Source: Selaginella tamariscina
Lineage: Eukaryota; Streptophyta; Lycopodiopsida; Selaginellales; Selaginellaceae
DNA: 64,000 nt
Reading direction: 5' to 3'
Assembly (NCBI GenBank): GCA_003024785.1
Contig: PUQB01000054.1
Location: 754,075 to 818,074 of the forward strand
A program made the position numbers and the translations under genes. The notes under the pieces were generated by a model, which was not told the DNA's origin, did not search any database, and was given only the letters and a program-made list of their open reading frames with translations. This document shows, piece by piece, positions 37,890-49,719 of this stretch (the first letter of the stretch is position 1; each line of letters begins with the position of its first letter).

Positions 37890-39284
37890 GCAAGTTGTCC
37901 TTGAGGAATTTGCTGATGTCTTCCCTCCTGAGCTACCTCATGGCTTACCACCTGCAAGAGGTGTGGAGCATGAGATTGTGTTGGAACAGGGTACGAAAGC
38001 CATTTACCGTAAGCCGTTCCGACTGAGCCATGCTGAGGAGCAAGAGGTTAAGAGACAAGTGATGGAGCTATTGGAATATGGCTTCATACAACCGAGCAAG
38101 TCTCCATTTGGTGCACCAGTATTGCTTGTCAGGAAGAAGGATGGCACCATGAGGATGTGCATAGACTACAGAGCTCTCAACAAGCAAACAGTGAAGGACA
38201 GGATGCCCATGCCACGTGTGGATACTATCATGGATCATCTCGGTGGAGCCAGAGTGTTCACCAAGATAGACTTGCAGCGGGTATCATCAGATTGCTGTGA
38301 AGGAGGCAGATATCTACAAAACTGCTTTCAACACTAGCTTCGGGCATTTTGAGTTCACTGTTATGCCATTTGGCTTAACAAATGCCCCAGCCACATTCAC
38401 TCGGTTGATGACTGAGGTGTTTGGTGACTACTTGCATGACTTTGTGGAGATCTTCCTCGACGATATTCTTATTTACAGTAAGAATATGAAGGAGCATGTG
38501 GAGCATTTGCGGAGAGTTCTTCAATTGCTGGGAGAACAAGCTCTATGCAAAGAAGAGCAAATGTGCATTTGCTCAGTGCGAAGTGGAGTATTTGGGTCAC
38601 ATTGTGACGCCAAGTGGAGTGAAGACTGATCCACAGAAGGTGGCAGTGGTGGAGCAATGGCCAGTTCCTAGCAATGCACAAGAGTTACGGAGTTTCTTGG
38701 GCATGGCTGGTTATTACCGGCGGTATGTCAAGGATTATGCCAAGAAAGCTTCTCCGTTAACTAGGTTGCTAAGGAAGGACGTTCCCTTTGCATGGAGTGC
38801 TTCAGAGGAGAGCAGTTTCCAAGCTTTGAAACAAGCTTTGGTACGTGCACCAGTTTTATGTATTGCAGATCCCTCTAAGCCTTATGAGGTATCGTGTGAT
38901 GCAAGTGGAGTGGCCATTGGAGCTGTACTTATGCAAGAGGGAAGGCCTATTGCTTATGAGAGTCGTACTTTGAATCCTGCAGAGCAACGGTACTCAACGT
39001 ATGAGCAAGAACTACTGGCTATTGTTAATGCATTACGAGTTTGGAGGCACTATCTTTATGGTGCAAGTTTCAAGGTGTTTACAGATCACAAGCCTTTGGT
39101 GTATCTGTTCACACAGAAAGAGTTAAACTCTCGGCAAGCTCGCTGGATGGTTAAGCTCATGGAGTTTGGCGAATTTCCTATTGAGCATCGCGCAGGAAAG
39201 ACTAACGTGGTGGCAGATGCTTTGTCACGCGTTAGGAGAGCCACAGTAGTGGAGAATTCCAAACACGCTTATGTAATGCATTAA
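37890..39284 (+). pseudogene. reverse transcriptase and RNase H of the 36-kb Gypsy element
   Basis: RT blocks in order: [50 protein letters not shown], the catalytic FLDD at 38453-38464, then YLGHIVTPSGV and LRSFLGMAGYYRRYV. RNase H starts at SCDASGVAIGAVL and continues to HRAGKTNVVADALSR. Frame changes occur near 38275 and about 38520. Confidence 0.93.
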
Positions 39285-39343
39285 CAAGGACGGTCAGTGA
39301 GTTTAGCCAAGTAGTTCAACATGCTCAAGCACAAGACGCCGAG

Positions 39344-40595
39344 GTGCAGGAGCTCAAAGGACAGCTAGAGCCACCATTCTCATTTCAGGATGGGGTTTTG
39401 TACTACAATGGCCGTGTGTACCTTCCTCGTGTGGACCATTTGATCAACCAGGTACTATATTTTCATCATGATCGCCCGGAGGCTGGTCATTTTGGGGGGA
39501 GGAAAACGTATGAGTTGATCAAGAGGAGGTTCTACTGGAGGAATATGAAAGCTGATATCATAGAGTACTGCAGGACTTGTGACAAGTGTCAGCAAGTAAA
39601 GGTGCCCAGGGAGAAACCAGGTGGGCTATTAGTACCATTGCCTATTCCAGACAGGCGATGGGGCAGTATCTCTATGGACTTTGTCACCCATTTGCCAAGG
39701 ACACAGAGGCAGAATGAACAGGTGTGGGTCATTGTGGACAGGTTGACAAAGTTTGTCAAGTTAGTTCCCTTGGGGAAGAATGTGAATGCATCCGAGCTGG
39801 CTACGATGTATTTACAACATGTATTTCCTATCCACGGATTTCCAGATGATATTGTAAGTGATAGGGACTCCAAGTTCACTTCTAGCTTTTGGAGAGGCTT
39901 TTCTAAGTGCATAGAAGTGAAGCTTAAGCTGTGTAGGAGATCATCCCGAAACAGATGGGCAAACAGAGAGGGTGAACCAAGTTCTGGAAGATATGCTAAG
40001 GTGCACTATTAACCAGAAGGAAGGTCAGTGGGATAAGTATATTCCATTACTCGAGTTTGCTTATAATAACAGCCAGCACAGTGGCATTGGAATGAGTCCA
40101 TACTATGCTATGTTTGGACGACATCCCAAGACAGCTTTTGAGCTCGGTTTAGCAAGTAAGAAGGCTCAAGGCAACATGGATGAGGAAGCTAAAGATCTGA
40201 GTGTTGAACTTGAAAACATTCAGAGTTTGTGCAAGAAGAACTTACAAGCAGCTCAGAGCCGAGCTATCAAGTTTGCTAATGAGCACAGAAGCTTCCGAGA
40301 GTTCCAGGTGGGGGATTATGTATATCTCCGAGTGGTATTTGCCACACATGTAAGGCGGAACACAGTTGTGGCCTTACGGAAGGGACGCAATGATAAGTTG
40401 TCTCCCAGGTACTCAGGTCCTTATGAGATTCTGGAGCGTATCGGTAAGGTGGCATATCGACTACGGCTGCCAGAAGGAGTGAGGGTGCACCCAGTGTTTC
40501 ACGTTAGCCAGTTAAAGAGAGTACTCACAAGGAACGAGTCCCGGGTAGATTCTTTGTGGATGTACGAGGCTAATGATACAGGACCAATTGAGTAA
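39344..40595 (+). pseudogene. integrase of the 36-kb Gypsy element
   Basis: The N-terminal zinc domain (HHDRPEAGHFG..CRTCDKCQ) is followed by core residues D in SISMDFVTHL and D in IVSDRDSKFTSSFW. After a frame change near 39930 the rest continues in 39972-40595 ([16 protein letters not shown]) with a GPY-type C-terminal module ([29 protein letters not shown]). It stops shortly after, without a chromodomain. Confidence 0.93.
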
Positions 40596-40626
40596 GTTAT
40601 ACTGCCCTTGAGGACAAGGACTTGCT

Positions 40627-40639
40627 AATGGGGGAGGAT
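40627..40639 (+). other. polypurine tract of the 36-kb Gypsy element
   Basis: aatgggggaggat lies directly before the 3' LTR, as expected for the plus-strand primer. Confidence 0.8.
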
Positions 40640-40850
40640 TGTTATGACCCATATAACGAATCAAAGAATATTCCCAGAAAGGTATAAGCTAGAATATTCC
40701 TAAGGAGCTATACCTAGATCTAAGAAGAATTAAGGGCACACTATTATTGGAAGCCTTTCTTGGAGAGCAGCGTGTGGAGACTAGAGACAGCTCGGGGGAG
40801 GTCGGGTGGTCTTGTGAGGGTCTCTAGTTTGTACGTAGTGGTGCTTAACA
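40640..40850 (+). repeat. 3' LTR of the 36-kb Gypsy element
   Basis: 211 bp, TGTTATGACCCATATA to GTGGTGCTTAACA, matching 36057-36267 with scattered substitutions and small indels. Confidence 0.93.
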
Positions 40851-40859
40851 ATTCACACA

Positions 40860-42700
40860 AAAAGTTACTCTAATGCAATGGCTATTAATCAAAATGAGAA
40901 GGTACCCACATATATTTATAAAGAATAAGAAGAAAATAAAAGATGATATGTCAATTTCTTCATTAATGAGAAGGCTTTGTATTCAACTAACAGATATGTA
41001 TAAGGTGATAAACCTTGCTTATATACAAGAAAATCTTAATGCCCTTCAACTAATCTTAACATCATATTAATAAATCATATCAACTTTAACACGGTGATGT
41101 ATGCTAACTCATTAGGTACACTAGAATTACATTAAGGTATATTTCATTTAATCCTTGTAATTCTTATATTAACTCATGAACACTATGCACAAATAATAAT
41201 TAGAACATGGAAAGCCAAAGTTTCAAAGTGAACAAGAGTGCAAAGTCATATCAATTTCAATCATTATGTTTAACAAATATTAGTGTATTCAATAGTGAAT
41301 TTACATAACAAATTATTAATTCTCAATCTCAAATTTATTTATAGCAATCCAAAGAAGCATCACATTTGTGTTATTAATTATATTTACTATCACATTTATG
41401 GGTGTTGCCATACTAACCCTTGCTAGCACTGAGTCAACACTTACATGATACACAAGTGTTACTACAGTATAGCATGATGGACTCCGGTATTTTCTTTTCC
41501 ATTAATAGTGCTACTTTATATTGTTTTAGTGGAGCAACCGGTAATTATATATATATAAAATGTGGCTTGCCATGCATTTGCCCAGCTTTTTCAAATGTAT
41601 ACTTTCAAGTTGTACACTTAAATTAAATGTTATTTTTTTAATCTGAATATAATTCTTCATTTATATCTTAAGTGGTTGTCTAATAAATGTCATTGTTTGA
41701 TTTAAATATATTTCCTCCTGATTTTAATCTTCAATAGCTATCAATATCAAATGAAAATATCATAAATTTGGAATATGATAGAAATTAGGATTATATATTT
41801 TTTCCTTGGTTCTAAAAAATATTTAAGCAACTTCTTATACCCGACACTCTACTGATGATGCTAAATCTAAAGTATCATTGAGGTGCTTGTTTTGATAAAG
41901 ACTAAAAAAGAATACAAAAAAGGGTATTAACAAATAGCCATGGCCACATTTATTAGAACAGGTTACTTGTTTATAAACATAATACAATCATAGTTACTTA
42001 TTTAAAATAGTTATGTGACTTCAATGTGATTACGAGGGATATATGTCCCAAAATCATTGTACAGAAAATCGGCCAGTTCAAATAGGAAACAAGGGATTTT
42101 TTAATATGGTTTTCAAAAATTAGGTTTAATTAATTATATAATGTAATCTCTACAATGCATCTCTACTCGAAATTCAAAGTAGAAATCATAAAGAAATGGC
42201 ATGAATCATGGAGGAGTAAATGAAGGTGGTTTGATTATGATGAGCTAAGAAATTGATTTTCTATAGCATTTGTAGTGCAAAATTGCTAATTATAATAATT
42301 TTAAGGTTTTTTAAGCGTCCATATTGATGAATTAAGTGAATAACATAAACACTCTATCTACATGATGGAAGCAAAAGAGGGCAAACAACAATCCATTATT
42401 GAAGGTGCATCTAAGCAACTCGAGGAGGCTGAAAAGGGTAATTATTCTTTTTAAATGTGATTACTACATAACCAAAAGGTTTGTTTCATTTTTTAGGTAT
42501 TCAAAACTCATTCAATTAGAAAAATTGAATAGGAGTGTTGTGTCAACTATGTAAACATTACAAAGCATGTGCAAGGTTTTTTTAGTAATCAACCAGGTAA
42601 TAGCAAATCAAACTTTAAAGAACGTAAAGGAGAGTCCCTTTAATGAAATTATAGTCGATAAATCTATAAACACTAGGTATTTTTCTTTCTTGTGATTATT
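40860..42700. other. AT-rich spacer
   Basis: AT-rich with short frames (40873-41070, 41420-41626) that lack any recognised domain. Nothing else can be supported. Confidence 0.55.
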
Positions 42701-42704
42701 TAAT

Positions 42705-44330
42705 GTTTGAGTTTTAATCCGAAGGGCGCCAAGTGACCTTCTGGCATCAACACCCTGTATAAGCAACGTTAAGTCTTTCAAAATACTTCAAAATTTAACT
42801 CAAATGCCCAAATAGGCATAAGACTTAGGGTTCTACCCTAGTCCCTAGAATAATTATTCCCCAAACCTTAAAGGATAATCCAAGTAGAATTTAAGATCCT
42901 GCCCCAAAAGATCTAAACAGGCTCATACCTTAACTCCACTAAGGAGACATGCCTTGCACATACCCCCATGATAGAGCCAATGCATTGTGACTTACCCCTT
43001 AAGGAATCATTGTTGGGGAGTACAACCCCTTAGGGCGACAAGGGTACCATGGACCACAATTAACCCTAGGGGTTTGAGTGGTTGCATCATACCCTAAACC
43101 TAGAATTAGTACGTAATGAGGACACGAGTGTGCACCATATGCGGACATGAGTGTTTTGTTAAGTAAACTCCCTAAGGCTAGGTTTGAACAATCCTAAGTG
43201 CACGACCTCACAGTGCCTTATAAAAGAGGCTCTACTAATGAGCTTAGGTTGTTCAATTTATGGATCCCAAGGAGAAACCCCCTTATGAATAGCACACCTA
43301 GTTATGATATCTAACCTCCCTTAAGAAAATGCCCAATGCTCAACACCCTAATGTGAGCACAAGCATGCATGCTTGCTAAAGTATCTAACCATTTTGCGTT
43401 TAGGTCATGAGACAACCCAAAAGGCGTGTATTAAGTGATATATATTCTAGTGTCACATATTCATGTGACCTATTTCCCAAGATGTGGGCTATCATCTCAT
43501 AGCCATTAGATTCAAGAGTTACACCAAGTCCCACAAACGTGGATTTCAAATGGCAACTCTAGAACCCATATGTGAACCTTCAGGAATTTGATAAAAAAAA
43601 ATCATGTTAACCAAGATTCCACGCCCACAATTGAACAATGACATGGATGTGCCCTACTTAGTTGTGAGTGCTACTCCTAGCTTGACATGGAGGAGGAGGC
43701 TGGAGACAAACTTCAACCTTTGACGTTAAAACATGCAGTCTGTCAAAACCTTCCCAAGCATGAATTCACCAACGTTAGGAGTAGGCTACCCCAAAGGTGG
43801 GATGTACCCTATTGTCTGAAAGTTGAAGTGACACAACAAAGGGTTGTGCCTTAACGACACAAGCTAGAGCTTGTACCGATAAAAAAAATAACAAGCTCAG
43901 TCATGAACCTAGGAACTCTCCTTACATATACTATTTAATATATGTGACAAGGCCTCCCCCTTGTTTTCTTGTTTTATAAAGTGGAATTTCATTTTCAATG
44001 GGAATATACTTGATGAGTTTAACCTAACAATCCATCAACCCTTAAACCCTAACCCAAGGGTTTAGGGTGTGGGTTTAAAGCAACCCTAGAGGTGTCTCTA
44101 CCCATATCCAACACACCAAACTCATTGAAACTAATTAATAACCTACATAAAAAACAAAGGTAAGAGTTTTTTAAATGGTACCTAACGACTGTCAAACCCA
44201 ACCGGATCATCACTAAATACCCAAGTGCATTAAGCGGGCATGTTTCTTACAATACCTACGGCTTATTAACATAATTTAGTAAGTAACAATAATCAACATT
44301 CAAAATAAAGATGATCATAATAAAATTATG
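42705..44330 (+). repeat. non-coding repeat family, copy C (5' end shorter)
   Basis: Same family and orientation as copies A and B: caaataggcataagacttaggg, aaacaggctcatacc, gagtacaacccccttagg-type text, cacgagtgtgcaccata, cttataaaagaggctc, tgtcacatattcatgtgacc, gctaccccaaaggtgggatg, ccttaaaccctaacccaagg. It lies about 8 kb beyond copy A, with the Gypsy element between, so A-B-(element)-C may be one broken cluster. Confidence 0.8.
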
Positions 44331-44469
44331 ACAATTTAATCTTTAATTAACCTACTTTTTTTAGCATGACAAAACATCTTATCTTCTATGCAACTTTCAT
44401 CAACAAATCTAAAGTGGAAACATGATATCTAGGGATTGTGGGTGCAATGGCTTGTGATGCTATAGATTG

Positions 44470-45540
44470 TATCTAGGCATCTCTTCAAGGGTGGGGCTGG
44501 ACATAAACAAGTTCATGGTTTTTAAATTTGATAGTGTTAGTGTCATGGTTGGTTCAAGAATAGGTGTAGTATCTAGGTTGAAGGAGGGAAATCCATACAT
44601 GACAAGCATTCACTATTCCGATCATTGGGCAAGCTTGTGTATGGGGATTAGTTTAAAGTTCCATGACTTGTAATGAAATGAATGGTTTGGTGAACAAAGT
44701 AGTAACCTTTTTCTCTAGAAGTCCAAGAATACTGGAAGCTCTTCTAGAGTTGAAAATGAAACTTGACTACTTCTCAATTGAGACTTCAAAGGATTGTGAA
44801 CACAAGGTGGTTAAGCAGTATTGCTAGGCTTTTGTCAATATAGCATGTTTATGAGATGTTTTAAAGATATGAAACAAAGCATGTCGATAAGTTGTTTAAC
44901 AAGATCATGACATTGAAGAATGTTACATTCTTTATTCTTGAGAGATATTTTGGAGGTAGTGATAGATTTAAGTCTAAAGTTCCAGAGAGTTATGTAACCA
45001 TGGCAAAAATAGGAGACTTATGTAACCATGACAAAAATTTAATTCTACTACTTAAGTAATGAGGTTGATCTTAATACCAACTGCAGATGCTACCCCTTAT
45101 TCATAACAATGGGAAAAAATGATTTATTATCTAAACTTTGAGGAACAATAAGGGGAAACTCATATAGAAGTGTAGAACTCATCAAATTTTTGGATGGGAG
45201 TACTTGCAAGAGGCCTTGGATTTCAAAAGGGGTTTGCAAAATGCCCTTGTGGATAGTATTAAGAGCAGGTTGTTGAAGTATTTTGTTGACCCTCCTTGCT
45301 TAATGAAGAGTGGACAAGCATGAGTTTTATTGATACCTCCAACTTGGAGAGATACCACTATTGGGATTGTAGCATAAGTAGGGATAGTTAAATTAATTTA
45401 ATAATGACTAAGTTCATAAATCAATTTTCCACTAGTATAACAGATGAGATTATAAGAATAAGCTTAAAAAGATGCTCATTGAAGATTTTGATTTTGTTAT
45501 TGTTATTGATGTGTGAAAAGCTTTGGGCTCACTATAGGCA
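44470..45540 (+). pseudogene. hAT-like transposase remnant
   Basis: The frame 44467-44673 encodes SVSVMVGSRIGVVSRLKEGNPYMTSIH, the equivalent of the DGASVMxGxxxGVxxxLKxxNPxxxxIHC block of hAT-type/ZNF862-like transposases. Just after it, in another frame, comes NGLVNKVVTFFSRSPRILEALLELKMKLDYF, the segment that follows in those proteins. Beyond about 44900 the reading is lost. No terminal inverted repeats or 8-bp target duplication could be picked out. Confidence 0.65.
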
Positions 45541-45599
45541 AATCTTCACTGTATGAATCCAAAGAAAAAATTTCTATTAGATCATCTAGTTCATTTTAC

Positions 45600-46130
45600 A
45601 TAAGTTCTTTTTGAATTTAGTGTTAAAAGGAAATTTTCTGAATTAGGAAAAATAGGGTTGTAAGTATATTTATTATCTATTTTAAGTCACATTTATGTTC
45701 TCTAAGTATTATAAGTGTATATTTATTACTTTGAGTAAACCTATTAATCAGAACTTATGATAAACTTATAATTCATAAAAATCAAACCACAACGTAATTA
45801 TGAATGACATTAAGCTCAACCACCAGGTTAACCTTCCTTAACATCTCCTCTTTAATGCTAGAGTAAGTAATGCTTGCGTAATGTACTCGACACGTTCTCA
45901 CAATTGCACATGCGGTTCTGGTTCATTATTTAAATAATATATATGATACCCGGGTGTTTTATATATATGTGTGTGTGTGTGTGTCTATGTATGCAACCAT
46001 TATAACTGCAAACATGATGTAGGCATATATCAAAATAAATTAATATTGTTTTAATTAATTACTTGATAGAGTTTATCCTTAAATCTTAATTCTTAATTTT
46101 TAAAATATAATTAACAAAGCTAAATTTTGA
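45600..46130. other. AT-rich spacer
   Basis: AT-rich, with a (GT)n run near 45969-45984. No gene. Confidence 0.55.
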
Positions 46131-46140
46131 TATAATGTTA

Positions 46141-46196
46141 CCATGGTTTACTACTTGGAAGAATCCCCACTCCTCGCTAGCATATCTGACCAAGTG
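46141..46196 (-). pseudogene. 2-oxoglutarate dioxygenase N-terminal exon fragment
   Basis: On the minus strand the segment LVRYASEEWGFFQVVNHG matches the conserved DIOX_N region of plant 2-oxoglutarate/Fe(II) dioxygenases (ACEEWGFFQVVNHG type). It ends at a donor-like ATG|GTAACA. It is joined head-on to the plus-strand fragment starting at about 46197. Confidence 0.75.
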
Positions 46197-46310
46197 TCCA
46201 ATCCCCGACTTTGTCCTCGGTGTCAGTAGACACAAGGACCGCGGTGCCCTCACCGTGCTTGTGCAAAATGAGGTTGAAGGCCTGAGTTCCTCCTTGTAAG
46301 GATGCATTTG
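46197..46310 (+). pseudogene. 2-oxoglutarate dioxygenase catalytic-region fragment, inverted relative to the piece beside it
   Basis: The plus-strand frame PDFVLGVSRHKDRGALTVLVQNEVEGL matches the family stretch with the HxD iron ligands (LGxxxHxDxGALTVLxQDxVGGLQ type). A stop follows. The neighbouring DIOX_N piece reads on the other strand, so the two parts of one gene type are inverted against each other and cannot make a protein. Confidence 0.75.
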
Positions 46311-46319
46311 TCGTCGTGT

Positions 46320-47150
46320 TGGCTTATGCAGGTAAGCTTGTTAAATTAAATGAATTACAGTCGCTGGCAAAGCTAGTTTTTTAATATACTTTTGCTATGT
46401 GTTAAATATCAAAATTTATTACGTTTTAAATTCTTTATAGTAATTGATTAAAGTGGATAAATTTAGCCAAAGTTTTGAACAATATAGTTAATTAATTAAA
46501 ACTTGATTAATTAAAAAACCAAAGAAAATTTATATATTCTAAATGTATTACCTGAGGGTCTTTTCCATTTATATATTCTAAATGCATATACAATTATTAA
46601 AATAATTAGTTTAATTAACTGTGGTTAAAGGAGGGGCTGTATAATAGAACCTACTCAAAAATGAGACAATTATTTATATTTAATCAAAAGTGATAACTAT
46701 TTATAGTTTAAGATAATTAAAGGCTGTAACTTAAAGGCGTGTAATACATATTACCATGAACGTTGGTGTATACACGCATCAATTTAATGAACACAAGCTT
46801 GTTTGCATCCTTTATTTTAATGAAATATATTTAACTAGATGATTTATAAAAAGAAAACAAAATGGTGATTATGTCATTAATTTCTATAGTACTAATATTC
46901 TATTTTCAAAATATTTCATCTTTAATAAAACATAACGTTACAATATGTTATTTAGTAAATTTTAAAGCTTATTTAAACTCATAATTAATTAATATTGATA
47001 ATCAAGACTTGATACAATAGGTATATCTACGTGTGTGGGAGCGTGTGATATAATGCGAGTTTAATTAATACATGTAGCACATTATTACGGATATGCATCT
47101 GCATACTGTGACACACACACATACATATACATAATAAATAAAAGCATATA
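46320..47150. other. AT-rich spacer
   Basis: AT-rich sequence including a duplicated phrase (tttatatattctaaatg near 46529 and 46569). The WDR89 3' UTR should lie near 47100. No other gene is seen. Confidence 0.55.
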
Positions 47151-49681
47151 TTAACTCAATAGAAAACAGTTAATACGGGGTATGCCTCTTGTTGGATTGC
47201 TTAGCCCGTTTAACAACGAGGCTACTCGAAACCCACGCACTGCAATCCAGATCCACGTAGCTGACTGTGTCCAGCTACACAGCCTCCCGTCTTCACCCCC
47301 AGACCAACAGAATATTCCGTTCTGGTCGTACGCCCTCAATGTCCGCACCATGGCCGTGTGGCCGCCCTCGAGTACGGAACAGACAGGCCCAATTTGCCCC
47401 GCACAGTGAGTGCCCCCCCCGCATGACGTGTAATTGACCGGGAATATTCCAAGTGTACCACCCAGTGTCCCTGCTGCCAGGCAGAGTCCACCCATTGTTT
47501 CAGAGTAATGGCAGTCTATTAGATAGTTAACCTGTAATTAAAGTAATTAACTCCTTCCCTCTCTCTCACACACGCACACACACGGTGCTTACAGGTGTGA
47601 GTGACCATGCAGCAGAAGCTCTTGCACGTGTATCTCCAAAGTCTGCTTCCAATGTGCTCTCTTCAAAGTTCCAAACGCTGCATATTTATTATCAACAAGT
47701 GTATAAGCTTAAGAATCTACACATTTTAACTAGTACGTAGATTCTCTCTCTCTCTCGCACACACACACAGAGTCCGAGCGAGGATAAACATTAACATCCG
47801 TATGTAAGAATATCAACAGTGTTAACGATATACAAAAAAAATACACAAATACCTGAGGGACTCCGTATGTGTTAAACACCAGATGCTGTCATGACAGTCA
47901 CCGTGGAATCCTATTCTTGATATTGAAGTACCAACACTCATCACCTAAACTTAAGGACATAGTTAACCGCTCCACAGTGATGTCAATATATACATATACA
48001 CATTATAATGAAGTGAGTTACCGAGTCTAATCCTTCATCATCATTGATATCTCCACTCGTGTTAATTGTGCACATTAGTCCGTCTACTGATGCAGATAAT
48101 AGCTTGTCCCTTTTCAATGGATGAAACCTGACCTGTACAGACAAAGAAGTATATTTATATACTTTATATCGATATACATACATACATATATATATATGTG
48201 TGTGTGTGTGTCTTAAGTATAAGAAGATCTATTATCCATACATATACTCTTAAATGCAAGTTTAATATCTCCAACTCAATCGGGAGTATCGCTTCTATCT
48301 CATAAACTAATTGAAATGCTGTACTCCATATTATCGTGTATTTATTGACTAAAACGTGCGTAACCATTATAAATATAATTAATACAAATACTACAAAACT
48401 ATAGGACTATCTACACAATATGCATTATACGTCTAAAACACACACACGCACGCACGCACCTGAGTAACATCCTCAGTGTGACATTCCGTTAAGCATGCTA
48501 TTTGTCTCTTGGTCCTCCAATCCCAGAAGAATACCTTCAAAAACATCTTATATTAAAATCTCAAATTGGAACTTATCATTGTATTAATGGATTACCTGTG
48601 CCTGACTTCCAGCTGCAACCAAGTTCCCACTCAAACCACCTAATGAAAAGCTCCATAATTGTCTAGGAGAAGGAGACTTTAGACAACCTATCTGCAAGAC
48701 AAGTACATCTTATGAGTGCGTGTGTGTATTATAACGTTCAGTGCATATTTATGTAACAAGCCGAGGTCTCGAAATCCTATATATGCATATTAATTCATAA
48801 TGATTGAAGTTATAACTATAATCAAACAACAAAAGCCTGACCTGCCTATGTGTCCGGGTATCCCATATTCTAAGTGTCCCATCAGCAGAAGATGAACAGA
48901 GCTTGTGCGGAGCCATTCGATCGGGGAATGAAATGTCCGTGATTGTGCTACTGTGACCTGATAATTCTGCTAATAGCTTATCCTTAACAGGAGAATATAG
49001 CTTTATCCCATTTGTTGACAGGGAAACAGCCATATTTGAACCATCATCACTGTAAATATTGTGAATCTCAAATCGTATATGTATAGATTCATTCATTCAT
49101 ATGCTACAACTCGATACAATTATGCTTTATGTTTTTCTTTCTACTAATGTGTGTGTGTGTGTGTGTGAATTTTCCAGCATACAGAGATATATATAAGATC
49201 TAAAATTTAGACATATCTTCATTCTTCAAATAGCAATCATATTATCCATATTCCTAGATACGGCATATAGATAATGTGTGTGTGTGTGTGTGCGGGTCTC
49301 GTAACTAGGACCAGAATAACTATCATTATCTACATAACGCATGATATTTTAGTACAGCTATATTAAACAGTAATATTGGGTTCTCTACAAAATAGATTAT
49401 ACCAGACATGTATACATGTATAAACGTACACTTGTATGTATGTATGTACATTACGAGCTTGTTCACGGGAGACTAGAGGGTTATCCCAACATGGGAACAG
49501 ACAAAAAAAAAATGCGAGATTGGGATATCTGGGATTAAGGGGAATTTGGGATTTGTGGGATTTGCGGGAATTACCTTGTGGCAATGTCGAAGACGTAATC
49601 GGGATTGTCTGGCGCACCGAAACTGGCCTGTATCGCCTTCCTCAAGCTGTAGCGCTGCACACCGCAGTCGCTCGCCTCCAT
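47151..49681 (-). CDS. WDR89: WD40-repeat protein, WDR89 homolog, eight exons
   Basis: WDR89 is a conserved single-propeller WD40 protein of poorly known function. Exons (-): 49681-49575, 49049-48842, 48691-48596, 48534-48460, 48132-48022, 47944-47853, 47677-47593, 47531-47151; all borders are GT-AG and the phases agree, giving about 385 residues, the usual WDR89 length. Start MEASDCGVQRYS. WD repeats are seen as ELSGHSSTITDISF..LRIWDTRTHR, VFFWDWRTKRQIACL, VRFHPLKRDKLLSASVDG, CLTHTESLSVWNFEE, YLIDCHYSETMGGLCLAAG and LEGGHTAMVRTL..WSGGEDGRLCSW. The order and exact blocks (VMSVGTSISRIGF, ADFGDTRARASAAWSL) fit WDR89 rather than other WD40 families. The last about 40 residues are not conserved-looking. 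No frame break was found, unlike the other host genes here. Several introns carry GT/GA microsatellites. Confidence 0.88.
47554..47584 (-). repeat. (GT)n(GA)n microsatellite in WDR89 intron 7
   Basis: Sense strand: donor GTAAGC at 47592, then CGTGTGTGTGCGTGTGTGAGAGAG within about 10 bases of the splice site. A similar GTGTGTGTGTGTGCGAGAGAG tract lies in intron 6 (47742-47772). Confidence 0.85.
48427..48459 (-). repeat. GT/GC-rich microsatellite at the 5' end of WDR89 intron 4
   Basis: The intron begins GTGCGTGCGTGCGTGTGTGTG on the sense strand, so the splice donor is the first unit of the repeat. Confidence 0.85.
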
Positions 49682-49687
49682 CTCTCG

Positions 49688-49712
49688 CACCCCCAAGAAC
49701 CCTAAACCCAAC
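49688..49712 (-). promoter_or_regulatory. telo-box just upstream of the WDR89 start
   Basis: Plus-strand AACCCTAAACCC (49698-49709) lies 17-28 bp before the ATG. The 14-mer CCCAAGAACCCTAA at 49692-49705 is identical to one upstream of TSR1 (13162-13175). Telo-boxes are known regulatory motifs of plant growth and translation genes; the role here is inferred. Confidence 0.55.
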
Positions 49713-49719
49713 TAAATTA

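Larger units (their letters stand above)
36057..40850 (+). mobile_element. Ty3/Gypsy LTR retrotransposon, complete but frame-broken
   Basis: The order is 5' LTR, PBS, gag, protease, RT, RNase H, integrase, polypurine tract, 3' LTR, which is the Gypsy order. The element is about 4.8 kb. Flanks atcca (36052-36056) and attca (40851-40855) are a likely target duplication with one difference. The two LTRs differ at roughly twenty positions by eye, mostly transitions, so the insertion is not recent. Every coding block is interrupted by frame changes. No chromodomain is seen after the integrase. Confidence 0.95.

Noticed and set aside
46086..46307. Single minus-strand dioxygenase gene fragment of 73 residues
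   Set aside because: Only the EEWGFFQVVNHG part is real on that strand; the rest is antisense to the HxD-containing fragment.
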